Source: Carex sylvatica
Taxonomy: Eukaryota > Streptophyta > Magnoliopsida > Poales > Cyperaceae
Assembly (NCBI GenBank): GCA_964058845.1
Contig: CAXKVR010000173.1
Coordinates: 50,667 to 114,666 of the forward strand
Reading direction: 5' to 3'
DNA: 64,000 nucleotides
Part shown: piece by piece, positions 1-14,865 of the stretch
Layout of the letters: every line of letters begins with the position of its first letter
Position numbering within the stretch: position 1 is the first letter of the stretch
The notes under the pieces: model-generated
Told to the model about the DNA's origin: nothing
Seen by the model: only the letters and a program-made list of their open reading frames with translations
Database searches by the model: none
Translations under genes and position numbers: made by a program

Positions 1-279
1 TAATATCCATATTCTGTACTTGTATCCATATTCTTCAGAATTAGATATGTGATTTACCTTCCAAAAACAGTCTATCACATTATCAATACTGACCCCTCAA
101 ACTAATCCCTTTACCTATAAGCAAACAGCTTGTGCAGATTACTAATTTTGGACTTCCAAAGTCTTGACGACTTCTGACAAATTGTTAGATATCATTTTGC
201 AGTGTTTTTAAAAAAATGGACAGGTGTGTGCAGGAGGGGGGGGGAGCGTGTCTTGTGAAAAATACAAACATGGACTTAC
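1..279. other. Intron of the shaggy-like kinase gene
   Basis: After the donor at 279-278 (minus strand) no kinase C-terminal exon can be read. The stretch contains a run of ten or more G on the plus strand near 236-244. It is probably intron, with the last coding exon left of the window. Confidence 0.6.
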
Positions 280-4328
<4,049 letters not shown>

Positions 4329-4763
4329 CCTTCTTCCCTCGCACTAACAGGAACCCTAGCTCTAGCTCCCCTCTCGCTCTCTCTCTCTCAAAAACATCAA
4401 ACAAGAAGGCGATTAACAGAAAAGGATGCTCCTCCCCTCCATATACGAGCTGGGGAGGCGAGACGAGAAAAGGAGCCAGCCAACTAGCCAATGAAAATGG
4501 AAAATGGGACGAGTTTCTCTCTCCACCCTTTTTTCTCTCTCTTGTTCGTTCGGTCTGTCTCTCTTTTCTTGAAACAAAAATCGCCAGATTTCGGTGTTGG
4601 CCCGATCTTTTTTTCCCTTGGATGGACCTCTCTCTTTTCGGACAGGTACGTTTTGACTGCACTCGTTCTTCGTACACCTTCAAACCGAACATAATTTTCC
4701 TGTTTTGAAAATCACTTGAATAGCATAAACAAGTTTGAAATAATACTGAACACTCCACGTGGA
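4329..4763 (-). promoter_or_regulatory. 5' leader and promoter region of the shaggy-like kinase gene
   Basis: The stretch upstream of the start codon is GA/CT-rich: a (CT)n run lies near 4372-4390 and further CT/GA-rich tracts near 4515-4570. This is typical of plant 5' untranslated leaders. No clear TATA box could be fixed. Reading frames here on both strands look like chance openings in low-complexity sequence. Confidence 0.45.
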
Positions 4764-5176
4764 CAGGGACGAATGCAAAATTTTTGCTAAGAAAGAGCAG
4801 AAATTTAATTCAAATAACTTATAGAGTTCAAATTCATTGACTAATTAAATACTAGATAAAAAAAATAATTAATATAATAACAAACAATAAAAATAATATA
4901 CTCTTACATAATAAAAATAACAAAATAATATTATTTTACATATTAAAAAATAACAAAGTTGGTCCAGATCCGTAAATTTCTATAAAATTTATATAAAAAC
5001 AATGCAATTTTTCATTAATAATGCTTTTGAATTGGTTTGGTGAGATTTTTAGTTCTAAAAAGGGGCAAACAATTTCCAGGAAGGAGCAAAGTGGTACCGA
5101 ATCCATATTTTTTCACTTAATTTCAAAATTCAGAGGGGCAACCGCCCCCCTCTAGCTCAAGGTAGGTCCGCCCCTG
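4764..5176. mobile_element. Non-autonomous hAT-type MITE (CAGGG termini), copy A
   Basis: A 413-bp element with no coding capacity. It starts CAGGGACGAATGC and ends GGTCCGCCCCTG, imperfect inverted ends of the CAGGG hAT type. The flanking 8-bp duplications are CACGTGGA (4756-4763) and CACATGGA (5177-5184), differing by one G/A transition. The AT-rich interior and the right end are recognisably similar to the split copy at 15727-15836 and 31477-31682, which supports a repeated family. Confidence 0.75.
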
Positions 5177-5184
5177 CACATGGA

Positions 5185-7459
5185 GACTAGAGACAAACTA
5201 GAAAGAACGGGATTCAATGAGGGTAAAATGAAACTTTTTTTTTATAATATTTTTCATTGTATTATAACTTTGAAGGGTCGGTTTTAGATATAAATTGGGA
5301 TGATATTATATTTTATTTATAGTACAATTTTTTTTTTTTTGCTTAGCCTGTATTTAATAGAGAAGCAGAGTGAATAGATAAAACGATAAACATTATCGCA
5401 ACTCTCAAATGCAGAGGAGGCGGGCCTTCAAACTACGGGGGTCAGACATATAAAAATTTTATGCTGTAAATAAAGATCAACTTTATAGTTCTATAGTATT
5501 TTGTATTAATTTATATAGAAACTTATTGATAATTTTTTTTTAAAATAAATGAAAGTTAATTGATCCCATTTAGACTAGATCCCTCTGCCTCGACTTAAAT
5601 GAAAAATAAATTATTGCCTTATTCTTCCCCTTCAACCATCTATCACACATTATCTTATTAAAAACTATATTGTGTTATTTAAAAGTCTTTTCATCTCCTT
5701 CTCTTAGTTTTTATTAGAAAAGAAATTTAGTTGTGTTGTGAATATTATAATAAATTTGTTTTTTTACTATATATAGTCACAATAAACAGAATAATAAAAT
5801 TAAAATTATCCAATGCAACGTGTCACGGAAAAGAACGGACAAATGTAACTATGAAGTCAAATGTAATTCTTAAAATTCTATTAAAAATAAAAATAAAATT
5901 AAGTTAATTAAACATTTTTTAACTTTTCCAACAAATAATCATTGTTAGTAATTATTAGAGCATCCTAGATTATTCTAGTGATGTTTTAGTGTATCGATTT
6001 CGGATTATTTTTTTAAAATCATGTATTTCTTTTCTTTCTTTTTTGCCTTCCTTTTATTTTCTTAATATTTCTTAATGCTTAAATTATAACATTTAGTTGT
6101 CGATAAATAAAATATGTGGTTGGTTCTGGTATTTTTATATATATAAAATAAACTTTTATGACACGATTGGTAAGAGTTACTATGTTGTTGCAGGTGAAAA
6201 TCTCACTCTACTATTTCTTAATATTGTTTGAGCAATGAAAAAATTGAGGAAGGCGTTGAGAAGGATTACCAACTAGGCAAGTAGTGCCTCCTAATTTATA
6301 TTCCCTGGAGAGCATTTGATCCAACTTGTAAAGTAATTACATATGCTACTGTGATGATTGTAATTTTAATTGTAGAAACGTAAAGTAATTGTTAATGTAA
6401 TTTAGCATTCCTTAAAACTGACGCCTCAAATTGTTATTATCGATTACAAGAATTTCAAACTTAAAAATGATGAAATTACAAAACACAGTCGAAATTGCAT
6501 GAATGAATGATCTGAAACATAATGATAGATAATTATTATAATTGTCAATATAGCAAAAATATCATCTTAGTTTCAGAAATATAGATGTTTTTATTTGGTC
6601 TCTTTTTTGTTTTTTACTATCTTTGTTACTCAAATATTAGATGCAATATGTAAGGTTTCTAACGAAATAAAATGTATATAAAGAATTAATTTTTAATCGA
6701 ATGACAAAAGACAATGTTATTTAAGTGAGAGGCCATGAGTTAGAAATTATAATAGAGAGTATTTCAAAAGAAAATTAACAAGTTAGACATTAATCTTATT
6801 TAAAAAATTAAACAAGACAAAATTTAAGAGTTTTAAGAAGTTATTAGCAATGATTTTTTTTCACAGTACATTATTCCGTTTTGGTTAGTAAATTTAAACT
6901 TTAAATGAACTTTTGTAGAATTTATTAAAAAAATTAATTTGATCCCGGCTACACCGAAAACATCTCAATGCTTCTAATTTTGAAAAAAAAAAAAAAAATC
7001 ATTACCGGTGTTGATATGGTTCTCACGAAACATGACCAATTAGAAAATATTGTTCAGCTTCGCTGGGTCGATGGTCAAAGCCTCGCAGTGCGAACCCCAA
7101 TCATTTCCACCTCTCTGGAGTAGACCGTACCCCTAGGCTATTCCAACCTCCTCCGTCCGATCGTCTAGACCTACTTTAATCTGACGGCCCATAGACAACG
7201 GAGCGTGAACGCAACAATTTCTTGGGGGCGGAATACGCGGCTTCTTGTCTGTGCCTCCCTCCATCTAACTTATAAATTTCAAGCGCGCCCAGGAGCGGTC
7301 GCTAGATTAGTTTTATTCTAGATGCACGTGGTGCACGAAAGAGAACCTTTGGAAAGTGGGATCCAACAATTTCGTGCTATGCACCTGGTGCAGTTTCGAG
7401 GGAGAAGGATAAATTGTTTCCTGTGCACCTTGTTCTGATGGACAACGGACATGTTGATT
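5185..7459. other. AT-rich intergenic DNA, no gene seen
   Basis: Very AT-rich sequence with many homopolymer runs (for example poly-A near 6978-6996). No exon-like frame or tRNA was recognised. At 7320-7440 variants of a GTGCACCAGGTGCA-like motif recur, and the GC content rises around 7040-7300. It may contain decayed transposons, but no boundaries could be fixed. Confidence 0.5.
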
Positions 7460-7978
7460 TAGGAGTGTGTAAAAAAGCTCGTGGCTTATGAATCGATCGT
7501 GATTCGTATCTGGTTTGTTTGCTAACAACTTATTTGTTAGTGGACCGAGTTATTAACGGGCCAGCTCATCACTAGTTCAACTCAAAATTAATGAGTTTAA
7601 GTTGGGATCTAGCTCGCTCACAAACTGGCGAGCCAGTTCAGTCAAAGTATGAATTTGTGTGAATTTAGAATAAATAAATTTATTTTGTGAACTGTGTTTG
7701 CATGAATTTGAAGATTTAGTAATTTAATATGTATGAATTTAGTTACAAACTTAATTTATGATAGTTGACTTTATAATATATTATCTAAAACATTTAGACT
7801 TTTGGCCCACGAGCTTTCACAAGCTGGCTCGGCTCGCTCGTTGCCAAAACAGGCAAGCCATGAGCCACCTTTTCAGCTCGGATCCAAATGTTAGCTCGCT
7901 CATGACTCGCTCGTTGCTAAAATGAGCGAGCCATGAGCTTGGTCTAGCTCGGACTGAACTGGCTCGTTGCCAGACCTA
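7460..7978. mobile_element. Non-autonomous hAT element, 519 bp, with perfect 8-bp target duplication
   Basis: The 8-bp sequence TGTTGATT occurs exactly at both sides (7452-7459 and 7979-7986). The element begins TAGGAGTG and its other end, read inverted, begins TAGGTCTG. The interior holds repeated AGCTCGCTCGTTGC-like motifs near the right end, common in plant hAT subterminal regions. No transposase coding is present. Termini and duplication length place it in the hAT superfamily. Confidence 0.82.
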
Positions 7979-8771
7979 TGTTGATTTCGAATTTTTTATT
8001 AATAGAAAATAAATAAATAAAATATCAAAACAGGGGATAGTTTTTGATCTTTGTTAAGAAATAAGTAGACCGAGTCAGTTTATTCCGTCTAGCGGACGGG
8101 TCTAATTATCCCATCCAATTTAATTTAGGTAACAATCAAATTAACCAAACTCAATGAAAGAGGAAAGGAAAAAAAAGAAAAAGAAGCCGGACGGTATAAT
8201 CCGACCCATCCAGGGTTAAAAAGAAAGAAAGAAAGGGACAATATGCTTAAACCCGTCCGAGCTCCGGGGTAAAAAAAATGCAGACATTATAGTTAAACTC
8301 GTCCGGGACCAGAAAAAAGTGAAGGCATGGACGGGTTTTTTTATACCGCCCAGGCACGTTATTTAAATGAGGCTCAGACAGAGAAAGGCTCATATAGAGA
8401 AAAGCTAAGATCAGAAGCTTATCTGAGGGCTTAGACAGAGACAGAGGTAATTGTTGTCGATAGTAAAGTCGAATTTCAAACAGGTAGCTCCTTAATTATA
8501 TTTTTTGCTATGTTATTCAGTAACTATTGTAAAATGATTTAATTAATATTAATTTTTATTATTGTAATAATAATAAGGCAATTTATTAGAGGGTTCAATT
8601 CTATATATAAATATCAATATATTAATTCGTACGAACATTTTATTCCCAGTATTTACTCGGTGGTAAGAACTGGAGTGTCCATTGAAAATTAAATGGAGGG
8701 ATTCAGCAACGGAGATATAATTGCGTCAACAACAAATGGCGAACGAGAGGAGTGCGTATCCTGGAGATAGG

Positions 8772-8966
8772 AGTAGGTCCGATGAACATTGGACTTACTT
8801 TTAGATTTAATTAGCTCTATCACTGAACTATTAGCATTAAAATATTTGTACACGAAAATTGATAAAAACTCATGAGGATTTTAATAGAAATATACAATTC
8901 TTGATGCAATTGGATGGTCAGATCACCCATCGAACTAAAGTAGGTCCAATGGGCATCGGACCTACT
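8772..8966. repeat. Two near-palindromic 28-bp copies built on AGTAGGTCC..GGACCTACT
   Basis: Copy 1 at 8772-8799 and copy 2 at 8939-8966 each read AGTAGGTCC, about ten central bases, then GGAC(C/T)TACT. Each is almost its own reverse complement, and each is also the near reverse complement of the other. The function is unknown. Confidence 0.75.
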
Positions 8967-8978
8967 CCGAAGTGATCC

Positions 8979-9130
8979 TTGAGATATCTCATATTTTGCG
9001 TGACCGACGTGTCCGGTGCCTATTCGGAGAGACTGTAGGGGTCATTATTATTTGAGCTTTGAGATTCGTCCAGAACATATTTGAACGTTGAGATTTATCA
9101 AGATATCACGCAAAATATGAGATATCTCAG
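8979..9130. repeat. Inverted repeat with 25-bp arms
   Basis: The left arm (8979-9003) contains GAGATATCTCATATTTTGCG. The right arm (9106-9130) contains its reverse complement, CGCAAAATATGAGATATCTC. The spacer is about 102 bp. It could be part of a foldback element that also includes the AGTAGGTCC palindromes just to the left. Confidence 0.8.
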
Positions 9131-10029
9131 AGGATGCGAATTCGAACAAGAGGAAGTTGTTACAGTTCTAACAATCCGCTACATTGTATATACAACCAAA
9201 AAGTGTACTGCCTAGCTATCCTAGTGACACCAGGAGCAACAGAGTTTACTTAGCAGATATAGCGGACACGTGTCTATCAACAAGTGGACCATAAAGATCG
9301 TCAAACATCCACCTGTTGTAGGAATTCTGATACGAATTTGTACAAGGAGAAGCGAAACTGGAGAGCGACGGAGCGAGAGTTCTACTGACAAGGAGAAGCA
9401 AAAGGATGGTTCGACTCATAGCTCGGCTCGGGATCAGATCGCTCGTTAAGAGAAACGGAGATTTATTTTGAGTTTGAGCCGAATTCAGGCTCAGCTCAAT
9501 TTGATTTATTCAAGAGTCCAGTTCAAAGTTCATGAACTGACCCGATTCGTTTAGTAGGTCTGCTAATAACCTAGAGCCCAGAAAAAGAAAATCTCAACCG
9601 TCTGTTACTGAGAATAGTGGATTGCAAAACCCGACTCGGGCCGCCCGTACCTGATCCGTCCGTACCTGCTACCCGGAGTATCCGTGCTCGAGCTCGGGTA
9701 TAGATCAGGTAAAAACGGGTACACGAGTAGGGGCATAAAACGGATAGGGTACGGTTATTTGGTTCAATACCCGGATATATCTGTCCCGAATTACGCCCGT
9801 GCCCACCCGACCCGACCCGCTGCCCGATCGTACTCGTACCCTATACCCGTACCCATTTCACTTTTTCAAAAAAATTCAATTTTTTTTGAAATTTTGAAAT
9901 CCCGCCGGTTTAACTGGGTCCGGACCGGTCTAATCAAACTCGGACCGGTCAGACCCACCCGTCCCGTCGAATTTTTTTTTTTTCATTTTTTTTTCAAATT
10001 TTATTCCCTCTCCAATATTTTCTTTAAAT

Positions 10030-10200
10030 ACCCCATCTTCCTCTCAAAAAATTCACACTCTTATTCTCTCATCTCTCAATATCTCAATCTCTCATTCTCT
10101 CAATCTCAATTCTCAAATTTTATTATTCTCAATTTTTTAATTTATTGTTTAAAGAAAATATAGTTGTAAATTTAATTCATTCTACAAATCCACAAACAAA
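10030..10200 (+). promoter_or_regulatory. Probable hAT promoter and leader
   Basis: A TATA-like TTTAAATACC lies at about 10024-10033, followed by a leader rich in CTCTCAATCTC-type repeats. The related composite element has the same layout, with CTATAAATAAAC near 16219 and a run of TCAATC repeats near 16280. The position before the transposase-bearing part suggests the element promoter. Confidence 0.4.
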
Positions 10201-10299
10201 ATTACGAAGGTATCGAAATTATAAAGTTCGGCACCTCCTGCAATATTTTTTTGCGAGATTTAAAGGTAACATTTATTTCATGTTATATTAATTTATTTT

Positions 10300-10945
10300 T
10301 GTAGAGTACATTTAGTTTATGCTAGATTTATTGAATATTAAGTAATTAGATTTGTTAGATTTGTTAAATTTATTAAGTAATTAGATTTGTTAGATTTATT
10401 TATGTTAGATTTGTTAGATTTATTAAATATGTTAGATTTATTGAATATGTTAGGTTTATTTAGTTTATGTTAGATTTGAATATGTGAAGTAATTATATTT
10501 GTTTTGAACATGTTAGATTTTATTTTTCAAATTGTTAGATTTATTTTTAATATATGAAAAAAATTGGTTAGTTTTATAGATTTGAATATGTGAAGTAATT
10601 ATATTTGTTTTGAATATGTTAGATTTTATTTTTTAAATTGTTAGATTTATTTTTAATAGGTTAAAAAAATTGGTTAGTTTTATAGATTTGAATATGTGAA
10701 GTAATTATATTTATTTTGAATAGGTTAGATTTATTTTTCAAAATTTGGATTTATTTTTAATAGGTGAAAAAAATTGGTTAGTTTTATAGATTTGAATATG
10801 TGAAGTAATTATATTTGTTTTGAATATGTTAGATTTATTTTTCAAAATTTGGATTTATTTTTAATATGTAAAAAAAATTGGTTAGTTTTATAAATTTGAA
10901 TATGTGAAGCAATTATATTTGTTTTGAATAGATTAGATTTTAATT
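10300..10945. repeat. ~104-106-bp tandem repeats in the 5' part of the hAT
   Basis: The word GGTTAGTTTTATAGATTTGA recurs at 10566, 10672 and 10776, with a one-base variant at 10880, a period of 104-106 bp. Each unit also holds AAGTAATTATATTTGTTTTG and a TTAGATTTATTTTTAATA-like block. The units are AT-rich and non-coding. The same kind of array, much longer, lies at 16640-17930 in the composite hAT. Confidence 0.85.
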
Positions 10946-11155
10946 TCTGTTTTTTTATTTCTGTTTTTTTAATTTTGTTTTTTAATTTCTGTTTTTTAAT
11001 TTCTGTTTTTTTAATTCTGTTTTTTAATTTATGTTTTTTTAATTATGTTTTTTAATTTCTGTTTTTTTAGTAATTGTTTTTTAATTTCTGTTTCTTTAAT
11101 TCTGTTTTTAAATTTTTATTTTTAAATTTTTGTTTTTTTAATTCTATTTTTTAAA
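10945..11155. repeat. Short-period TTTCTGTTTTTTAAT repeat tract
   Basis: About 200 bp of a degenerate 14-17-bp unit (AATTTCTGTTTTTT), directly before the truncated transposase. It marks the internal deletion point of this hAT: in the composite element the reverse-complement-like AAAACAGAAAAAAA tract lies after the transposase instead. Confidence 0.7.
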
Positions 11156-12142
11156 TTGCAAAGGCTTATCAAATTTTTAGGAATCTTTTTTATTGCAACC
11201 GTCCAACTATCATGCTCGTACTCACCGACGTCGTTTGAGTTGCTGAGACATCTCTATAATATCTCTAAGGTGTATTGCGAATTGGAACAAGCTGAAACCT
11301 ATGATGCATCTCTCACGTCGATTGTAGATGCCATGAAACAAAAATTCCTAAAATATTTGGAAGATGTACCCCTCCTGGCCATTATCGCAAACTGTCTCAA
11401 CCCAGCATATAAGAAGTTTTACACGATCAAAGTAGTTGAGAGGTACAAATAAAATTTACATTTAAACTCAACCGGGGTGGAGGCATACGTGAATTCGAAG
11501 TTTGATGAGATGTTTAACATATACCACTTAAGAATGAGTAACAACCAAAACTCAGCTTCGTCCTGTGCCACCCTTAGGTATGAATATAAATATACATGTG
11601 TTTTTAATATTTATTATTTATAATATCTACATTATTTGTTCACTATTTTTTTTAATTGTTTAATAGTTCCACTTCTAGGAGCACTAGCAGTGGTGGATTA
11701 TTAGCAGATTTTCAGTCGAAGAGCGACCCGCACACATCCACAAACAAGTTATTAGGCTATATATCGATGATCAACGAAAGTGAACATGGACTTGACGTCA
11801 TGGCATGGTGGATGAGGCATCAAAGTTCCTTACCAGCTGATGATGATGGCTCGCGACGTATTTACCGTGCCCGTATCAACAGTTCCTTCCGAAAGTTGTT
11901 TCAGTTCGGTGAACAGGATCCTCTCCGATAAACGAAGTAAGTTGGGTGCACATGTTTTTGAGAGACTTGTGTGCTTGAAAGATTGGATTGCTGCTGAAGA
12001 GCGCAGACAACATGTGCCTCAAGAACCATCATCATCTGAACCCGACACTGAAGAAAGCGGTACCGAGGCGCAGCACGAGGCTAATTCAGATTCAAACGGT
12101 GCCGAGGAGAGTGAACAATGGTATAGGAATCCAAACTACTAG
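11156..12142 (+). pseudogene. hAT transposase, C-terminal half only
   Basis: Three pieces can be read. 11156-11452 encodes part of the RNase-H-like catalytic region (LSCSYSPTSFELLRHLYN, then a VPLLAIIANCLNPAYKK segment). It ends at a TAA where the 19.8-kb copy has a GAT codon. An intron or gap with GT..AG-like ends follows at about 11578-11666. 11666-11830 contains an STSRSTSSGG-type linker and a DVMAWWMRHQ motif. 11840-12142 contains the hAT dimerisation domain (VPSESCFSSVNRILSDKRS, then VCLKDWI) and an acidic tail. BED finger and N-terminus are absent. Shifts in frame and the stop show it is not functional. Confidence 0.88.
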
Positions 12143-13003
12143 ATAGGTAGTGTCGGTATAAATTTCTAAGCTCTATTAATCTTTATGGTTATTTTTTAAA
12201 TTATAAATTTTTAAACATTTCAATTAGTTTTTAAATTATTTATTTTAAAGAATAATTACTAACAAAAAAAAAGTTAGAACTCCGTCTATGTTATTTTACA
12301 TAGCCGGTTCCAAGCCCAAAATTAAGGAGGAGGGTAATTTTTATTTTTTAATCTATTATTTTAAAATAATTTATAATTATTTTTAAAGTAATTGATTTAG
12401 AAATTGTTTATTTGTATTTTATTTTTTTAAAGTTTCTGATTTAATTATATTTTTGATTTATATTTTATTTAACCTATTAAAAATAAATGAACTTTTAGAA
12501 AATATATTATAGACATAAATAAATTATGAAACTATATAATTAGAATGAGAATTTGAAAATAAAATAAAATGACTCGTGTAAAAAAATAAATAAATACATT
12601 TGTATTTAGCCGAATAAATATACAAATTTTCGCCTGAATAATTTTTATATATAAGTTACAAATTTTATTTATTTATATACACTATTTGATATTGAACTAT
12701 TCTGATTTTAAAAGTCGAATTATAAACACGTAATGGTATTCGTACAACACTGTAAAAAAATAACAGAAAAAATAACAGAAAAAAACAGAGAAAAAAAAAA
12801 TCGAACCAAACCGGCCCCTACCCGGACCGCCCTGCTCGTCAAGGGTACCACGGGCAGGGCAGGGCATGGGTTTTAAAAAAAATACCCATGATACCCAGTC
12901 CGTGGTATCTGTATATCCGTGATATTCGTACCCGATCCGTGCCCGACCCCGGGTATACCCGGACCGTCCAGCCCGTACCCGTTAGCAGACCACTAACTGA
13001 GAA

Positions 13004-14087
13004 CAACACAAAGAAAAATCGCCGCACGAAGAAAAGAATCGCCTTCGCCTACTCTTGCACCTGCGCAAAGAAAAGAATCGTCGCGCCGCGCCGTTGCCTG
13101 TTACTGCTGATCGCCGCGCCGCCTGTTCCCACTTCCTCCTGAATATCTAGTAGCGTGGCGAGCTCGAGATTTAGCTCGTGAAACTCCGAAGCAACAGTTT
13201 GAGACTGGAGGAGTAATCTCATACGACTACGACCTGAGCATCATCAGATAAACTGTGAGATTACCTGATAGTGGCACAGGATGATCATCAGATAAACTAT
13301 GTTACTGGTACACAACAAGGTTCTAAATAGCTAGCGCTATAGCATTTTCGGACCATAAACGCTACGCTATGAGATAAAAGTGCGCTAACTCAGCTACGAC
13401 CGCTATAGTTGTAATAGCTGACCGCTATTACCGCTAAATGCGACCCGCTATCGCTATCGCTATGTTACATGGCTTTTTTTTTACAATTTATATGGACTTC
13501 TGTTCTTCTATTCCTATTTTTAATTCTACATAGTCTTCTACGATAAGTATGCTAAACCAAACTATATGCTTCTGTTTTTATTTGTGCATGATTTATTCTC
13601 TCTTTCTATATTGAAAAATATTCAAATATTAATTCTTCCTTTTGATTGCTCTTTGTATAGTATTCATTTGTAAAAGTATTATCATTCGTTTCAATTGAAA
13701 GCTGATTTTGATTATTAGTATTATTATAATATATAAAATATTTAAATATGTATACTGACTTCATTTACCTTATAAAATTAATTATCCTGTCTATTATAAT
13801 ATGTAATACTATGTAATATGATCTATTAAATAATATTACTTTTTAGATTCTTTTTTTCCTTCTTATTTGCATAACTGATAAAAAGTATAGACTTAGATTA
13901 GTTGTGATTTAGTTGTTACCTCAATTCTCCTATTGATTATGTTGATAATTAGTAGAAATATAGAATATAAAATTTGAAAAGGAAAAAACGCTATGCATGA
14001 TAGCTTTCGTTATAGCTACGCTATTCGCAATAGCTTTTTTTTTGTCTCCCTGCTATGCAGCTATAATCGCTATTGTACTGATCAGAA
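13004..14087. other. Intergenic DNA with a decayed GCTATAGCG-rich repeat
   Basis: At 13318-13470 and again at 13990-14075 the sequence is rich in GCTATAGC/CGCTATAGT words around an AT-rich centre, as in many plant non-autonomous elements that begin GGTTCTAAATAGC. The right end near 14070 reads inverted as CAATAGCGATTATAGC. No clean target duplication was found, so borders are uncertain (about 13310 to 14078). The plus-strand frame at 13997 is made of this repeat and is not taken as a gene. Confidence 0.5.
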
Positions 14088-14151
14088 ATAGGTGGGAAGA
14101 TCTCATTGAGGCATTTCATCGAACAATTGGTAGGCATGACAAGATCCACCT
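14088..14151 (-). pseudogene. Pentatricopeptide-repeat (PPR) gene scrap
   Basis: Read on the minus strand after an AG acceptor, the sequence encodes CHAYQLFDEMPQ, a stop, then DLPTYF. HQLFDEMPxRD is the diagnostic core of plant PPR motifs, which bind organellar RNA. The stop is TGA where CGA (Arg) is expected, a C-to-T change. Only about 20 residues are present, so this is an isolated fragment. It lies with other minus-strand exon scraps at 14234-14865. Confidence 0.55.
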
Positions 14152-14233
14152 AAATACTTTAAAATATAGTAAAAGTGTGATAGATTTACAGTACACATTT
14201 GCAAAATTTGGATCACCATAGTGAGATAATTAC

Positions 14234-14339
14234 CATTAAATCCTTAAATGCCGATTCAACCTCTGGATCAGTTATTTCGGGTAGGAGCTTTGAAGAGGTG
14301 ATGGTAAAATAAGTTGCCATAATGAGGGGAGCATTGATC
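14234..14339 (-). pseudogene. Exon-like fragment of an unidentified gene
   Basis: This open stretch has an AG acceptor on one side and GTAATT on the other and encodes a peptide containing APLIMATYFTITSSKLLPEI and DPEVESAFKDLM. The ending resembles, from memory, the start of the conserved part of plant SDH5 (a succinate dehydrogenase accessory subunit). I hold that weakly. It differs in family from the scraps on either side, which suggests a mosaic of captured exons. Confidence 0.35.
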
Positions 14340-14441
14340 CTGAAATTTTTTGTTTATTAAATCAATCAGTGTCAAAACCATCTATATTCACTCAACAATA
14401 AGTAAATGAAATACAAATAATGCAAGATAGTAGTCTAATAC

Positions 14442-14558
14442 CAGGATATTCTCATTTGTGTTATAAGTGGCATGATAAATTCAGCTTTGGATGCGGTTGA
14501 GAGTTTTGTAACCATGGAAAGCAACTTGTGCAAATTCATCCAACTCCTTTATGTCAAT
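14442..14558 (-). pseudogene. Fragment of an ASCC3-type DExH RNA helicase exon
   Basis: The minus strand after the AG acceptor encodes IDIKELDEFAQVAFHGYK, then a TLNRIQS run, a stop, and IYHATYNTNENIL. This matches the region just before the Walker A motif of the large helicases ASCC3 and Brr2 (typically SLNRIQSRI..TNENILVCAPTGAGKT). The stop is TGA in place of CGA (Arg). The Walker A motif that should follow is absent. A short open frame with start codon (14865-14811, MATISKSAVALHF) lies upstream and ends at GTAATT, but its phase does not join the helicase frame. Confidence 0.6.
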
Positions 14559-14810
14559 CTAATAATACAAATACAACAATCAAATAGTCAAAGACACAAT
14601 CAAGTAAAATTAGAGAAAAAAAGACTCTTATTCATCCGCCATAGTAGATCTATTGCGCTGCCTGAACAGTCCGATTCAAATTGAGTTTGATTTATTTATC
14701 TGTCGGGAATTGGGAAAGAAAAATCGAGCATTCTAATCGATACGCATTTAAATCCAAAATTTATAGCAAAATCAACTGAAATATATCCATATATCAATTA
14801 AGAGAATTAC

Positions 14811-14865
14811 CAAAGAAACCAGCAGAGAAATGGAGTGCCACCGCCGATTTGGAGATCGTCGCCAT
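14811..14865 (-). other. Possible first exon (18 codons) upstream of the gene scraps
   Basis: An ATG in good context (CCATGG) opens a frame MATISKSAVALHFSAGFF that ends at a GTAATT donor-like site. Upstream (14866-15110) is a GA-rich, leader-like stretch. The phase (one extra base) leads to a stop if joined to the helicase scrap. It may be the start of a chimeric transcript or of a lost gene. Confidence 0.3.

Larger units (their letters stand above)
7987..9606. other. Intergenic region with palindromes, unclassified repeat-like DNA
   Basis: No gene is recognised. The stretch includes purine-rich DNA (8160-8260), a segment rich in GGCTCAGACAGAG-like repeats (8370-8450), paired palindromes at 8772-8966 and an inverted repeat at 8979-9130. 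It may be a degraded LTR-element leader, but no LTR pair was found. Confidence 0.45.
9615..12995 (+). mobile_element. hAT transposon, internally deleted, with perfect target duplication ACTGAGAA
   Basis: A 3381-bp element whose left end is TAGTGGATTGCAAAACC and whose right end, read inverted, is TAGTGGTCTGCTAACGGG. ACTGAGAA flanks it exactly at 9607-9614 and 12996-13003. GC-rich subterminal stretches full of CCCGTACCCG-type motifs lie at both ends. An AT-rich tandem array follows on the left, then the C-terminal half of a hAT transposase. The N-terminal half of the transposase (BED finger region) present in the related copy at 17939 is missing, so the array runs almost directly into the catalytic part. 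It cannot be autonomous, yet its ends and duplication are fully preserved. Confidence 0.93.

Noticed and set aside
9684..10163. A 159-codon plus-strand frame in the hAT left end
   Set aside because: It is translated GC-rich subterminal repeats followed by an AT-rich leader. No transposase motif occurs in it.
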